A DNA stretch of 12,998 nt from an uncultured Lachnospiraceae bacterium. GTDB lineage: Bacteria; Bacillota; Clostridia; Lachnospirales; Lachnospiraceae. Positions 1 through 6,429 of this stretch are shown here, piece after piece. Both the position numbers and the translations under genes were made by a program. Position 1 is the first letter of the stretch, and the number at the start of each line of letters is the position of its first letter. A model generated the notes under the pieces. It did not search any database. It saw only the letters and a list, made by a program, of their open reading frames with translations, and was not told the DNA's origin. Where the stretch lies: positions 1-12,998 of the forward strand of contig CALFCS010000025.1 of the NCBI GenBank assembly GCA_937950565.1. Reading direction: 5' to 3'.

Positions 1-78
1 CATACCTTGCTCTGGAAGGAGCAACCTGGCCAATGCCTTAACTAAATGACATTGGCCAAACGCTTCCCCTTCCTTCAT
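1..78 (-). CDS. Possible 5' end of a gene running off the left edge
   Basis: A minus-strand frame beginning at an ATG 13 bases past the DUF1540 stop stays open to the window edge. The readable residues begin MKEGEAFGQCHLVKALARLL, a plausible amphipathic, helix-like composition. A GTG at position 99 in the same frame overlaps the DUF1540 stop and could be an alternative, coupled start. No proper ribosome binding site precedes the ATG (only an A-rich GAAAG stretch), unlike nearly all other genes here, and only 26 codons are visible. I do not recognise the product. Two hairpins also lie in this stretch, so it may instead be a non-coding 3' region. Confidence 0.28.
   Translation of the reverse strand, partial: MKEGEAFGQCHLVKALARLLLPEQGM
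27..58. repeat. 9-bp perfect inverted repeat (hairpin), 14-base loop
   Basis: TGGCCAATG at 27-35 is mirrored exactly by CATTGGCCA at 50-58. A second small hairpin sits beside it (TTGCTC at 7-12 with GAGCAA at 19-24). Neither is followed by a T-run on either strand, so this is not a standard intrinsic terminator for the DUF1540 gene. It could be an mRNA 3' structure, an operator, or chance within a reading frame. Confidence 0.5.
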
Positions 79-91
79 TTTTTCATCTTTC

Positions 92-421
92 TTATGCACA
101 CCCACACTCAAATGTTGCACACTCAGTCTCATCACATTTGCAGGCTCTGCTGCCTTCAACGCTGATTTTCCCTGCATGGCATTTACAGTTTTCATTGTAC
201 ATACATTCTTCTGCTTTGCAGTCGATCCTGCTCAGCGGCGAAGCCTCTCCTGTAATATTGCTATACTGATTCATTGCAGAATCTTTACGCTCTTCAAAGC
301 TGTCACAGCAGGTTTCCTCTGCTCTCCTTGCAGAGTCCCCTCCGACCTTAATTCCATCCAGGTCACAGTAAAAATTCTTATTATGCAGGCATGTCTGTAC
401 AGTACATTTTAACTCTGGCAT
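92..421 (-). CDS. Cysteine-rich protein with two DUF1540 domains
   Basis: A 109-residue soluble protein made of two related cysteine-rich halves. Half one spans about residues 3-43, with Cys at 6, 11, 19, 38 and 39. Half two spans about 66-108, with Cys at 68, 73, 79, 81, 94, 96, 101, 106 and 108. Each has the DUF1540 layout: an initial C-x4-C pair, a short N/C-rich turn, a hydrophobic 'I-x-V' strand, then a Cys pair followed by 'x-F-E'. DUF1540 proteins are common in Clostridia and have no established function; the spacing suggests metal binding or disulfides (inference). There is no signal peptide or membrane segment. The start is fixed by a strong AAGGAGG seven bases upstream. It follows thrS by 70 bases with no clear terminator between them, so it may be read from the thrS transcript. 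A CATAAT -10-like element in the gap has only a weak -35. Confidence 0.85.
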   Translation of the reverse strand: MPELKCTVQTCLHNKNFYCDLDGIKVGGDSARRAEETCCDSFEERKDSAMNQYSNITGEASPLSRIDCKAEECMYNENCKCHAGKISVEGSRACKCDETECATFECGCA

Positions 422-491
422 AATCTAACCTCCTTTTTGCTGATATCGAGGTTATTATGCCCGTTTTTTCCTTTTTTCATCCACAGTCGGA

Positions 492-2417
492 CTACTCGTT
501 TTTTGTCACTTCACGGATAGTCTTTGAAGCGATCTCTTCCCGAATCATCTGAATGAATTCATCCAGTCCCTTTTGTCCTTCATCACCCGCAAAACGGCTT
601 CTTACAGATACAACCTGTGCCTCTTCTTCCTTAGCTCCTACTACAAGCATATACGGAATCTTATTCATCTGAGCCTCACGGATCTTATATCCAATCTTTT
701 CTGCTCTTGCATCAATCTCCACACGGATTCCCGCCTGATTCAATACGTCATAAACTTTCTGCCCGTATTCCATAAATTTATCAGAAATCGGAAGCACTTT
801 TACCTGAACCGGAGCAAGCCATGTCGGGAAAGCGCCTGCAAAATGTTCAATCAGAATGCCGATAAAACGCTCAATCGAGCCAAATGCCACACGATGAATC
901 ATAATCGGACGATGCTTCTCTCCGTCTGCTCCTGTATATTCCAGGTCAAACCGCTGCGGCATCTGCATATCCAGTTGAATTGTTCCGCACTGCCAGGTTC
1001 TTCCAATCGAATCTTCCAGATGGAAATCAATCTTCGGACCATAGAATGCGCCGTCTCCTTCATTGATTACATACTCAAGTCCTAAATCTTCAAGCGCCCC
1101 CTTAAGGCCGTCTGTAGCAAGCTCCCAGTCCTCATCACTGCCCATACTGTCTTCCGGACGTGTGGATAATTCCACATGATATTTAAACCCAAACAGATTA
1201 TATACTTCGTCAATCAATCCTACAACACCTTTAATTTCGTCACGAATCTGTTCCGGTGTCATAAAGATATGCGCATCATCCTGTGTAAAACACCGCACAC
1301 GCATCAAGCCATGGAGCTGGCCGGACTTCTCATGCCGGTGAACCAGTCCAAGCTCACCCGCACGGAGCGGCAGATCCTTATAAGAACGTGGTTCTGATTT
1401 ATATACAAGCATTCCTCCCGGACAGTTCATCGGTTTCACAGCAAAGTCTTCATCATCGATAATCGTTGTATACATATTATCTTTGTAGTGATCCCAGTGT
1501 CCGGAATTCTCCCACAAGTGTCTGCTCAAGATAATCGGAGTAGATATTTCTACATACCCTGCTTTTTTATGCAGCTCTCTCCAATAATCCAAAAGAGTAT
1601 TCTTAAGCACCATTCCCTTTGGAAGAAAGAACGGAAATCCCGGTCCTTCCTCACACATCATAAAAATACCCAGCTCTTTTCCAAGCTTTCTATGATCACG
1701 CTTTTTCGCTTCTTCCATCATATGAAGGTATTCCTCAAGTTCCGCTTTTTTCGGATAGGATACCCCATAAATTCTGGTAAGCATTTTATTTTTTTCATTT
1801 CCGCGCCAGTACGCACCAGCAAGACTCGTAAGCTTAAATGCCTTTACCGGCTTGGTTGTCATCAGATGCGGGCCGGCACACAGGTCAGTAAATTCTCCCT
1901 GACGGTAAAAGCTAATCTCTTCTCCCTCCGGAAGGTCCTCAATCAGCTCTACTTTGTATGGTTCATCCTTTTCCTTAAAATATGCAATTGCCTCATCTCT
2001 TGGCATGGTAAATCTTTCAATCTGCAGATTCTCTTTTACGATTTTTTTCATTTCTGCTTCGATTTTATCCAAATCCTCTGTGGTAAACGGTGTCTCCCTA
2101 TCCAGATCGTAGTAAAATCCATGCTCAATGGACGGTCCGATCGCCAGCTTTGTCTCAGGATACAATCTCTTCACAGCCTGCGCCATAATATGAGATGTCG
2201 TATGGAAAAATGCGCCTTTTCCCTCTTCTGAATCAAAAGTCAGTATTTCAAGCTCACTATCTTCATTAACAACTGTCCTAAGGTCAGCAAGTTCCCCATT
2301 CACTTTTGCAACCGTTGCAACTCTTGCAAGCCCTTCGCTCAAATCTCTCGCAATATCAATGACTGCCATACCATTTTCATACTCTTTTACAGAGCCGTCT
2401 TTTAACGTAATTTTCAT
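492..2417 (-). CDS. thrS: Threonyl-tRNA synthetase
   Basis: Class II synthetase that activates threonine with ATP and charges tRNA-Thr in the cytoplasm. At 641 residues it is full length (the E. coli enzyme is 642). Domain order: TGS domain (about 1-60), SAD editing domain with the HxxxH site (H72, H76) and C180/H184, catalytic core, and C-terminal anticodon-binding domain (from about 535). The catalytic zinc ligands are all visible: C332 in NCPGGM, H383 in DDAHIF and H508 in MIHRVAFGS. Motif 2 is RHEKSGQLHGLMRVR (from 361) and motif 3 includes R517. An AGAGGG site sits about nine bases before the ATG. It is the fourth gene of a cluster, 27 bases behind the thioesterase, which leaves no room for the T-box leader often found before thrS in Firmicutes. 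No clear terminator follows it. Confidence 0.98.
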   Translation of the reverse strand: MKITLKDGSVKEYENGMAVIDIARDLSEGLARVATVAKVNGELADLRTVVNEDSELEILTFDSEEGKGAFFHTTSHIMAQAVKRLYPETKLAIGPSIEHGFYYDLDRETPFTTEDLDKIEAEMKKIVKENLQIERFTMPRDEAIAYFKEKDEPYKVELIEDLPEGEEISFYRQGEFTDLCAGPHLMTTKPVKAFKLTSLAGAYWRGNEKNKMLTRIYGVSYPKKAELEEYLHMMEEAKKRDHRKLGKELGIFMMCEEGPGFPFFLPKGMVLKNTLLDYWRELHKKAGYVEISTPIILSRHLWENSGHWDHYKDNMYTTIIDDEDFAVKPMNCPGGMLVYKSEPRSYKDLPLRAGELGLVHRHEKSGQLHGLMRVRCFTQDDAHIFMTPEQIRDEIKGVVGLIDEVYNLFGFKYHVELSTRPEDSMGSDEDWELATDGLKGALEDLGLEYVINEGDGAFYGPKIDFHLEDSIGRTWQCGTIQLDMQMPQRFDLEYTGADGEKHRPIMIHRVAFGSIERFIGILIEHFAGAFPTWLAPVQVKVLPISDKFMEYGQKVYDVLNQAGIRVEIDARAEKIGYKIREAQMNKIPYMLVVGAKEEEAQVVSVRSRFAGDEGQKGLDEFIQMIREEIASKTIREVTKNE

Positions 2418-2444
2418 GTTCTGATTCCCTCTTTCTTGGCTTAT

Positions 2445-2879
2445 CTAATTCTTTTTGTGTTCTTTCATTTCTTTACTGAACAGCTCATGGATTTCCTTGC
2501 AGGAATGTCTCAAAGATAACGGTCTTCCTTCCTGATTGATAAAGCAGTGCTTTGTAATTCCCTTGCAATGTACCATTCCTGTTCTGTCATCTACTACTTC
2601 ATACGCCACAGTGAGTTTAATTCCGTTATATTCCTTAATAAATGTCTCAATTGTCACTGCATCACCAAAATGGACCATCCTGAGATAATCTGCCTCTACA
2701 GACAGAACCGGACTTAAGATTCCCTGTTCTTCCATCTGTTCATATCCCATACCAAGCTGCTCCATAAAATCCATCCTTGCCTCTTCAAACCACCGGATAT
2801 AGTTCGAATGATGTACGATCCCCATCTGGTCAGTCTCGTAATATTGTACTTTACGCTTATATGTCTTTCGTTCGCTCAT
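2445..2879 (-). CDS. Acyl-CoA thioesterase, YbgC/FadM-like 4HBT hotdog fold
   Basis: A 144-residue single-domain hotdog protein that probably hydrolyses acyl-CoA or related thioesters in the cytoplasm. The family signature is near the N-terminus: ETDQMGIVHHSNY (residues 15-27), with the conserved Asp at 17 and the H/N/Y cluster, followed by the helix WFEEAR. Later strands ('ADYLRMVHFGD', 'KGITKHCFI') also fit 4HBT proteins. The longest frame would begin at a GTG at 2888, but that GTG lies inside the AGAGGTG ribosome binding site. The ATG at 2879, eight bases after AGAGG, is the better start. The gene sits 18 bases behind the aldo/keto reductase and 27 bases before thrS, so co-transcription is likely. 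The substrate cannot be told from sequence. Confidence 0.88.
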   Translation of the reverse strand: MSERKTYKRKVQYYETDQMGIVHHSNYIRWFEEARMDFMEQLGMGYEQMEEQGILSPVLSVEADYLRMVHFGDAVTIETFIKEYNGIKLTVAYEVVDDRTGMVHCKGITKHCFINQEGRPLSLRHSCKEIHELFSKEMKEHKKN

Positions 2880-2897
2880 CTTTCGCACCTCTATATT

Positions 2898-3758
2898 TTA
2901 TTTCAAATTTACCTGCTCAAAATCCGGATGCTCTCCTGACCATCCCACCGGCTGCATAGTACCGATTCTGTACATATCTTCTGCAGTGATTTCGAAACCA
3001 AACACATCCTGATTTTCTTTCATTCTTTCAAAAGAAGAAGCTTTTGGAATCGGAAGCGTCTCCCTCTGAAGTGCATACCGAATACAAATCTGTGCCGCAG
3101 AAACATGGTACTTTTCCGCAAGCTCCAATAGAAGAGAATGTTCCAGCACACGCCGTCTTCCAAGCGGACTCCATGCCTGTACAAGAATATCATGCTTCTT
3201 ACAATAATCCACGGTTATTTCCTGCGTATGCCCCGGGTGGAATTCAAGCTGGTCAACAGCCGGACATATTTCCGTATTCTGCAGAAGATTCTCAATGTGA
3301 TGCGGAAGAAAATTGCTCAGCCCGATTGCCCTTACCTTTCCTTCCATATACAGTTCTTCCAACGCTTTCCATGAATCGATATCAAGCTGCTTCCACTCTG
3401 CATATCCTGCCTCCGGAAGCGGCCAGTGAATCAAATACAGATCCAGATAATCCGTTTTCAGTCTTTCCAAAGACTTTGCGAACTCTCTCTTTACATTTTC
3501 ATAACCCAGATTCGTTTTCCACACTTTGGAAGAAAGAAAAAGTTCTTCTCTTTTCACATTGCTCTGTGCAATCGCCTCTGCAATCTCTTCTTCATTTTCA
3601 TAAAATGCTGCCGTATCCAAATACCGGTATCCTGCTTCCAGCGCTTTTTTAATTCCTTCTATACCGCAGCCATCCGTAGCAAGATATGTGCCGAATCCCA
3701 CACACGGAATCTTCACGCCATTATTCAATTCATAACAATCCTGTATTGATTTCATCAT
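2898..3758 (-). CDS. Aldo/keto reductase (AKR5-like)
   Basis: NADPH-dependent carbonyl reductase of the (beta/alpha)8 aldo/keto reductase superfamily, 286 residues. The catalytic tetrad is complete: D48 and Y53 (YLDTAAFYENE), K78 (SSKVW) and H111 (LYLIHWP). Further family marks are GFGTYLATDG near the N-terminus, IGLSNF (145-150), the QLEFHP strand, and the cofactor-site IPKAS (237-241). It resembles the 2,5-diketo-gluconate/methylglyoxal reductase type. The open frame extends upstream to 3815, but those 19 codons overlap the end of the SEC-C gene and add residues foreign to the fold. The ATG pair at 3758/3755 matches the normal family N-terminus. It starts one base after the SEC-C stop without a good ribosome binding site, suggesting translational coupling. 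Substrate unknown. Confidence 0.93.
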   Translation of the reverse strand: MMKSIQDCYELNNGVKIPCVGFGTYLATDGCGIEGIKKALEAGYRYLDTAAFYENEEEIAEAIAQSNVKREELFLSSKVWKTNLGYENVKREFAKSLERLKTDYLDLYLIHWPLPEAGYAEWKQLDIDSWKALEELYMEGKVRAIGLSNFLPHHIENLLQNTEICPAVDQLEFHPGHTQEITVDYCKKHDILVQAWSPLGRRRVLEHSLLLELAEKYHVSAAQICIRYALQRETLPIPKASSFERMKENQDVFGFEITAEDMYRIGTMQPVGWSGEHPDFEQVNLK

Positions 3759-3759
3759 A

Positions 3760-4266
3760 TTATCTGCCACAACACTTCTTATATTTTTTGCCGGAACCGC
3801 ACGGACACGGATCATTGCGCCCGATTTTTTTCTCCTTGCGGATTGTCGTTGATTCCTTCTGTTCCTTATAAAGTCTTTTCAGCTCTTCTTCCGTATAAAT
3901 ATCCTTCCACTGCGGAAGCCCATATAACCAGTCTGCCTTTGCCGCTACCATATTTTTATACAGCTTTTCTTTATCAAATGCAAGACTTACAACTGTATCC
4001 TCATCCATTGTTTCAATCGGATTCTCTTCCTTCAGGCTTTCATTAATTCCGTCAAGAAAACCAACCATTGTAAGAACTTCCTGTCCATATTTTTCAGCAA
4101 GCTCCTTTACGGTCCCTTTTACTTCTTCATCCGGATTCGTAAGAAGCTGCTCATAAATCTCCTTTTCAATCTGGAAATAGCTCCCCCAGAATCTCTGAAG
4201 CTGCCCCTGGTCTGCCCCTTCATCGTAGGCCATATTTCTCCACTGTTCTAATAATGTACGACTCAT
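3760..4266 (-). CDS. SEC-C motif-containing protein, function unknown
   Basis: A 168-residue, mostly helical acidic protein ending in a textbook SEC-C zinc-binding tail: GRNDPCPCGSGKKYKKCCGR at 149-168 (C154, C156, C165, C166). The tail is the module found at the SecA C-terminus and in many stand-alone bacterial proteins. The upstream 145 residues have no domain I can name; they contain hydrophobic helical stretches but no membrane segment or signal. It is the first gene of the cluster leading to thrS, with its own promoter about 65 bases upstream and an AAAGGAG site nine bases before the ATG. The SEC-C identity is secure. A SecB/ribosome-adaptor or other chaperone-like role is only a guess. 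Confidence 0.85.
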   Translation of the reverse strand: MSRTLLEQWRNMAYDEGADQGQLQRFWGSYFQIEKEIYEQLLTNPDEEVKGTVKELAEKYGQEVLTMVGFLDGINESLKEENPIETMDEDTVVSLAFDKEKLYKNMVAAKADWLYGLPQWKDIYTEEELKRLYKEQKESTTIRKEKKIGRNDPCPCGSGKKYKKCCGR

Positions 4267-4334
4267 ATTCTAATACTCCTTTGTATCTTATTTCTAATTA
4301 CCGAATGTCTGTCATACGGTTTGTCATCTTGTCC

Positions 4335-4362
4335 ATTATATAATATTTTTCCATATTTTCAA
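4335..4362 (-). promoter_or_regulatory. Sigma-70-type promoter for the SEC-C to thrS cluster
   Basis: On the minus strand, TTGAAA (4357-4362) and TATAAT (4335-4340) are separated by 16 bases, giving a predicted leader of about 60 bases before 4266. The leader contains two ATGACA words twelve bases apart (complement at 4310-4315 and 4322-4327). No T-box or other riboswitch consensus is visible in it. Confidence 0.6.
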
Positions 4363-4379
4363 AGCATTCTTTTTATAGT

Positions 4380-4408
4380 TTGCTTTTTTTCTTCATTCTC
4401 TATATAAT
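4380..4408 (+). promoter_or_regulatory. Sigma-70-type promoter for the small membrane protein gene
   Basis: TTGCTT (4380-4385), a 17-base spacer and a perfect TATAAT (4403-4408) lie 38 bases before the ATG at 4447. The promoter is back to back with the minus-strand promoter at 4335-4362, with less than 20 bases between their -35 elements. Confidence 0.6.
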
Positions 4409-4446
4409 ACTATTATAAAATCTCTTGGGAAAGGCGGTGTTCATCC

Positions 4447-4683
4447 ATGAAAATGAAACGCATTCTGGCATTTGCAGGCGCAGTTATCCTCTTCGCCATG
4501 TATGCTTCCACTTTAGTTTTTGCACTTATCGACCATTCATCAGCACAGGGACTTCTCAAAGCTTCCATTGCCTGTACCATCATACTTCCGGTCTTTCTCT
4601 ATGCTTATACGCTTGTATACCGGACAGTAAAAAAAGATAAGCATGAAAATATAACGGAAAACGAACAGACAGATTCAAACTAA
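4447..4683 (+). CDS. Small membrane protein with two predicted helices
   Basis: A 78-residue protein with two hydrophobic segments, about residues 6-27 and 37-58, joined by a short loop containing a DHSSAQG turn. It ends in a charged hydrophilic tail rich in K, E, N and D. The basic N-terminus (KMKR) and the K/R cluster after helix two suggest both ends face the cytoplasm (inference). The ribosome site is GGCGGTG, seven bases before the ATG; a second ATG two codons in is possible. It has a good promoter of its own and runs convergently into the 52-residue ORF, with the stop codon lying inside a hairpin. I do not recognise a named family. Confidence 0.75.
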   Translation: MKMKRILAFAGAVILFAMYASTLVFALIDHSSAQGLLKASIACTIILPVFLYAYTLVYRTVKKDKHENITENEQTDSN

Positions 4684-4697
4684 TGAACCTGTCTGTT
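4664..4697. terminator. Hairpin terminator between convergent small genes
   Basis: AACAGACAG (4664-4672) pairs perfectly with CTGTCTGTT (4689-4697), and an inner TTCA/TGAA pairing (4674-4677 with 4684-4687) extends the stem. Read on the minus strand, the stem is followed by a T-rich tail (CGTTTTCCGTTATATTTT), so it best serves the 52-residue ORF. The plus-strand tail is poor in T. It overlaps the stop codon of the plus-strand gene. Confidence 0.65.
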
Positions 4698-4700
4698 TGA

Positions 4701-4859
4701 TTATAAGAAGATATATTCTTCAAATTCCCACATTGGATTTATCATGTTTTTCTTCTTTTTATCTTTGCCTTGTTCTTTTTCTTTTAGTTTCTTTCTCTTA
4801 ACAAGGTATTCTTCCATAGATATCACTTCCCGGTAACCCGGATTATTTTTCTGCCGCAT
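4701..4859 (-). CDS. Small lysine-rich protein, 52 residues, unrecognised
   Basis: An ATG-to-TAA frame of 52 residues starting MRQKNNPGYREVISMEEYLV. The middle (about 21-38) is almost all K, E, R and Q. The end, MINPMWEFEEYIFL, is aromatic. A strong GGAGGT ribosome site lies exactly seven bases before the ATG, and the frame ends just before a hairpin with a T-rich tail in the same direction. Together these support real translation. It sits 153 bases behind purA and could share its transcript; a TATAAT at 4893-4898 lacks a recognisable -35. There is no signal peptide or membrane span, and the composition is that of a soluble, possibly RNA-binding or disordered peptide (inference). Confidence 0.6.
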   Translation of the reverse strand: MRQKNNPGYREVISMEEYLVKRKKLKEKEQGKDKKKKNMINPMWEFEEYIFL

Positions 4860-4934
4860 TTTAAATACCTCCGTTTCTAATCCCGCCTTATTATTATATT
4901 CGCCCTTTTCTCAAATTATGTCTGTTTCTCTGTT

Positions 4935-4960
4935 ACATTTCTATCATAAAAAAGAAATGT
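4935..4960. repeat. 8-bp perfect inverted repeat upstream of the 52-residue ORF
   Basis: ACATTTCT (4935-4942) mirrors AGAAATGT (4953-4960) around a 10-base A/T-rich centre. Neither strand shows a T-run after it, so it is not a terminator. It could be a regulator-binding site in the purA to 52-residue-ORF gap, or chance in AT-rich DNA. Confidence 0.4.
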
Positions 4961-4992
4961 GTACGGGATATGGAGGAATTCTTAAAAAATGC

Positions 4993-5012
4993 TAAGAATC
5001 ATTATTCTTTTC
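4993..5012 (-). terminator. Weak AT-rich terminator candidate after purA
   Basis: On the minus strand just past the purA stop, AAGAAT-AATG-ATTCTT (4994-5009) can pair as a 6-bp hairpin and is followed by AGCATTTTTT. The stem has only two G-C pairs, so termination would be leaky and read-through into the 52-residue ORF is plausible. Confidence 0.35.
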
Positions 5013-6293
5013 TTAACAATCCCTGTATATGATGTCGTCTCTTCCCGGTCCATTCGATACCATTGTAATCGGATATCCAATTTCCTTTTCAACAAATTCA
5101 ATATATTTCCGGCAGTTTTCCGGCAATTCCTCATATGTCTTGATTCCACGGATGTCACATTTCCATCCTGGAAGCGTCTTAAGAACCGGTTTTGCCTTTT
5201 CCAAAAGATGTGTCGGCGGGAAATCCTTCGTTACTTCCCCATCAATCTCATATCCGACACATACTGGAATTTCATCCAGATAACCCAATACATCAAGCAC
5301 TGTAAATGCCACGTCTGTAGTCCCCTGCATTCTGCATCCATATTTGGAAGCCACACAGTCAAACCATCCCATACGTCTCGGACGTCCGGTTGTCGCACCA
5401 AACTCTCCGCCGTCTCCTCCGCGCTTTCTTAGCTCGTCCGCTTCTGCACCGAAAATCTCACTTACAAAAGCGCCTGCTCCTACTGCACTGGAATATGCCT
5501 TACATACTGTAACAATCTTCTGAATCTCATATGGCGGGATGCCTGCACCGATTGCACCATATCCTGCCAATGTAGAAGATGAAGTAACCATAGGATAAAT
5601 TCCGTGGTCCGGATCCTTCAGAGAGCCCAGCTGTCCTTCCAGAAGAATGTTCTTCCCTTCTTTGATCGCATTATGTAAAAACAAAGAAGTATCACATACG
5701 AATGGCTCTACCATCTCCTTATATTCCTGTAATTCCTGATAGAGATCATCCGGATTGATTAACGGCTTATGATACAGATGTTCCAGCAAAACATTTTTCT
5801 GTTCTGCAATTCTTACCACCTTTTCTTTCAAAAGCTCATCATCAAATAATTCGCTTACCTGAAAACCGATCTTTGCATATTTATCTGAATAAAACGGCGC
5901 AATTCCTGACTTTGTAGAGCCAAAGGATTTACCTCCCAGCCTTTCTTCTTCGTAGGCATCAAAATTCTTATGATAAGACATTACCATCTGCGCTCTGTCG
6001 GACACAAGAATCTTCGGCATCGGTACGCCTCTGTCCACAATAGACTGTACCTCCTTAAAAAGCACCGGAACATCCAATGCCACACCATTTCCTATAATGC
6101 TGGTTGTATGATCGTAGAATACACCTGACGGCAATGTATGAAGGGCAAATTTGCCGTAATTGTTAATAATTGTATGTCCGGCATTTGCGCCACCCTGAAA
6201 ACGTACAATAATGTCCGCCTCTTTTGCAAGCATATCCGTAATCTTGCCTTTTCCTTCATCTCCCCAGTTTGCACCTACCACTGCTCTAACCAT
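5013..6293 (-). CDS. purA: Adenylosuccinate synthetase
   Basis: Makes adenylosuccinate from IMP, aspartate and GTP, the first step from IMP to AMP, in the cytoplasm. 426 residues, normal for the family. The GTP loop NWGDEGKGK (9-17) holds the catalytic Asp12; His40 is in NAGHT; GATTGRPRR (299-307) is the conserved C-terminal nucleotide/aspartate loop. Keeping Asp12 argues against the phage PurZ variant. The longest frame begins two codons earlier, but that ATG is one base from the AGGAGG site (6301-6306). The ATG at 6293 has a seven-base spacing and starts MVRAVVGANW as expected. Two positions that contact IMP in the E. coli enzyme differ: Lys141 aligns with Arg143, and Leu222 aligns with Gln224 (segment LLEGQLGSLKDPDHG). 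It stands alone behind its own promoter. Confidence 0.96.
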   Translation of the reverse strand: MVRAVVGANWGDEGKGKITDMLAKEADIIVRFQGGANAGHTIINNYGKFALHTLPSGVFYDHTTSIIGNGVALDVPVLFKEVQSIVDRGVPMPKILVSDRAQMVMSYHKNFDAYEEERLGGKSFGSTKSGIAPFYSDKYAKIGFQVSELFDDELLKEKVVRIAEQKNVLLEHLYHKPLINPDDLYQELQEYKEMVEPFVCDTSLFLHNAIKEGKNILLEGQLGSLKDPDHGIYPMVTSSSTLAGYGAIGAGIPPYEIQKIVTVCKAYSSAVGAGAFVSEIFGAEADELRKRGGDGGEFGATTGRPRRMGWFDCVASKYGCRMQGTTDVAFTVLDVLGYLDEIPVCVGYEIDGEVTKDFPPTHLLEKAKPVLKTLPGWKCDIRGIKTYEELPENCRKYIEFVEKEIGYPITMVSNGPGRDDIIYRDC

Positions 6294-6333
6294 ATCCATT
6301 CCTCCTATATGATATGAATAAATTCTCGTTCAT
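6286..6333 (-). other. Possible 15-codon upstream ORF overlapping the purA start
   Basis: Within the purA leader an ATG at 6333 opens a 15-codon frame (MNENLFISYRRNGYG) that crosses the purA ribosome site and stops a few bases inside purA. It has no good ribosome binding site of its own, so it may never be translated. Confidence 0.25.
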
Positions 6334-6363
6334 CTTTTGTGATTATTCAAAACCACCGTTAGC

Positions 6364-6393
6364 ATTATACTATATTTTTCCTTAGATGTACAA
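6364..6393 (-). promoter_or_regulatory. purA: Sigma-70-type promoter for purA
   Basis: On the minus strand, TTGTAC (6388-6393), an 18-base spacer and a perfect TATAAT (6364-6369) predict a leader of about 63 bases before the chosen purA start. No purine riboswitch fold is apparent in so short a leader. Confidence 0.65.
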
Positions 6394-6429
6394 TCCTTTT
6401 AAAAAACTATTTTGCAGAATCATCAATTT

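Noticed and set aside
1488..2231. Long plus-strand ORF (247 codons)
   Set aside because: Antisense to thrS. The composition (F, C, H, S-rich) is typical of a mirror frame and there is no ribosome site.
2418..2444. T-box riboswitch before thrS
   Set aside because: The gap is only 27 bases and contains no T-box consensus or antiterminator.
2780..2830. GTTCGAAT word resembling a tRNA T-arm
   Set aside because: It lies inside the thioesterase coding sequence with no matching acceptor, D or anticodon arms.
3044..3652. Plus-strand 202-codon ORF
   Set aside because: Antisense to the aldo/keto reductase with its full catalytic tetrad; proline/serine-rich mirror-frame composition.
3759..3815. Longer start for the aldo/keto reductase
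   Set aside because: The extra residues overlap the SEC-C coding end and precede the normal family N-terminus; the ATG at 3758 fits better.
4989..5432. Plus-strand 147-codon ORF with a GGAGG upstream and a hydrophobic N-terminus
   Set aside because: It lies almost wholly antisense to purA, the GGAGG is about eleven bases away, and after the first dozen residues the protein looks like the complement of a conserved gene.
5013..6293. PurZ-type (2-aminoadenylosuccinate) synthase instead of PurA
   Set aside because: The catalytic Asp in NWGDEGKGK is present, whereas PurZ proteins lose it, and there is no phage context.
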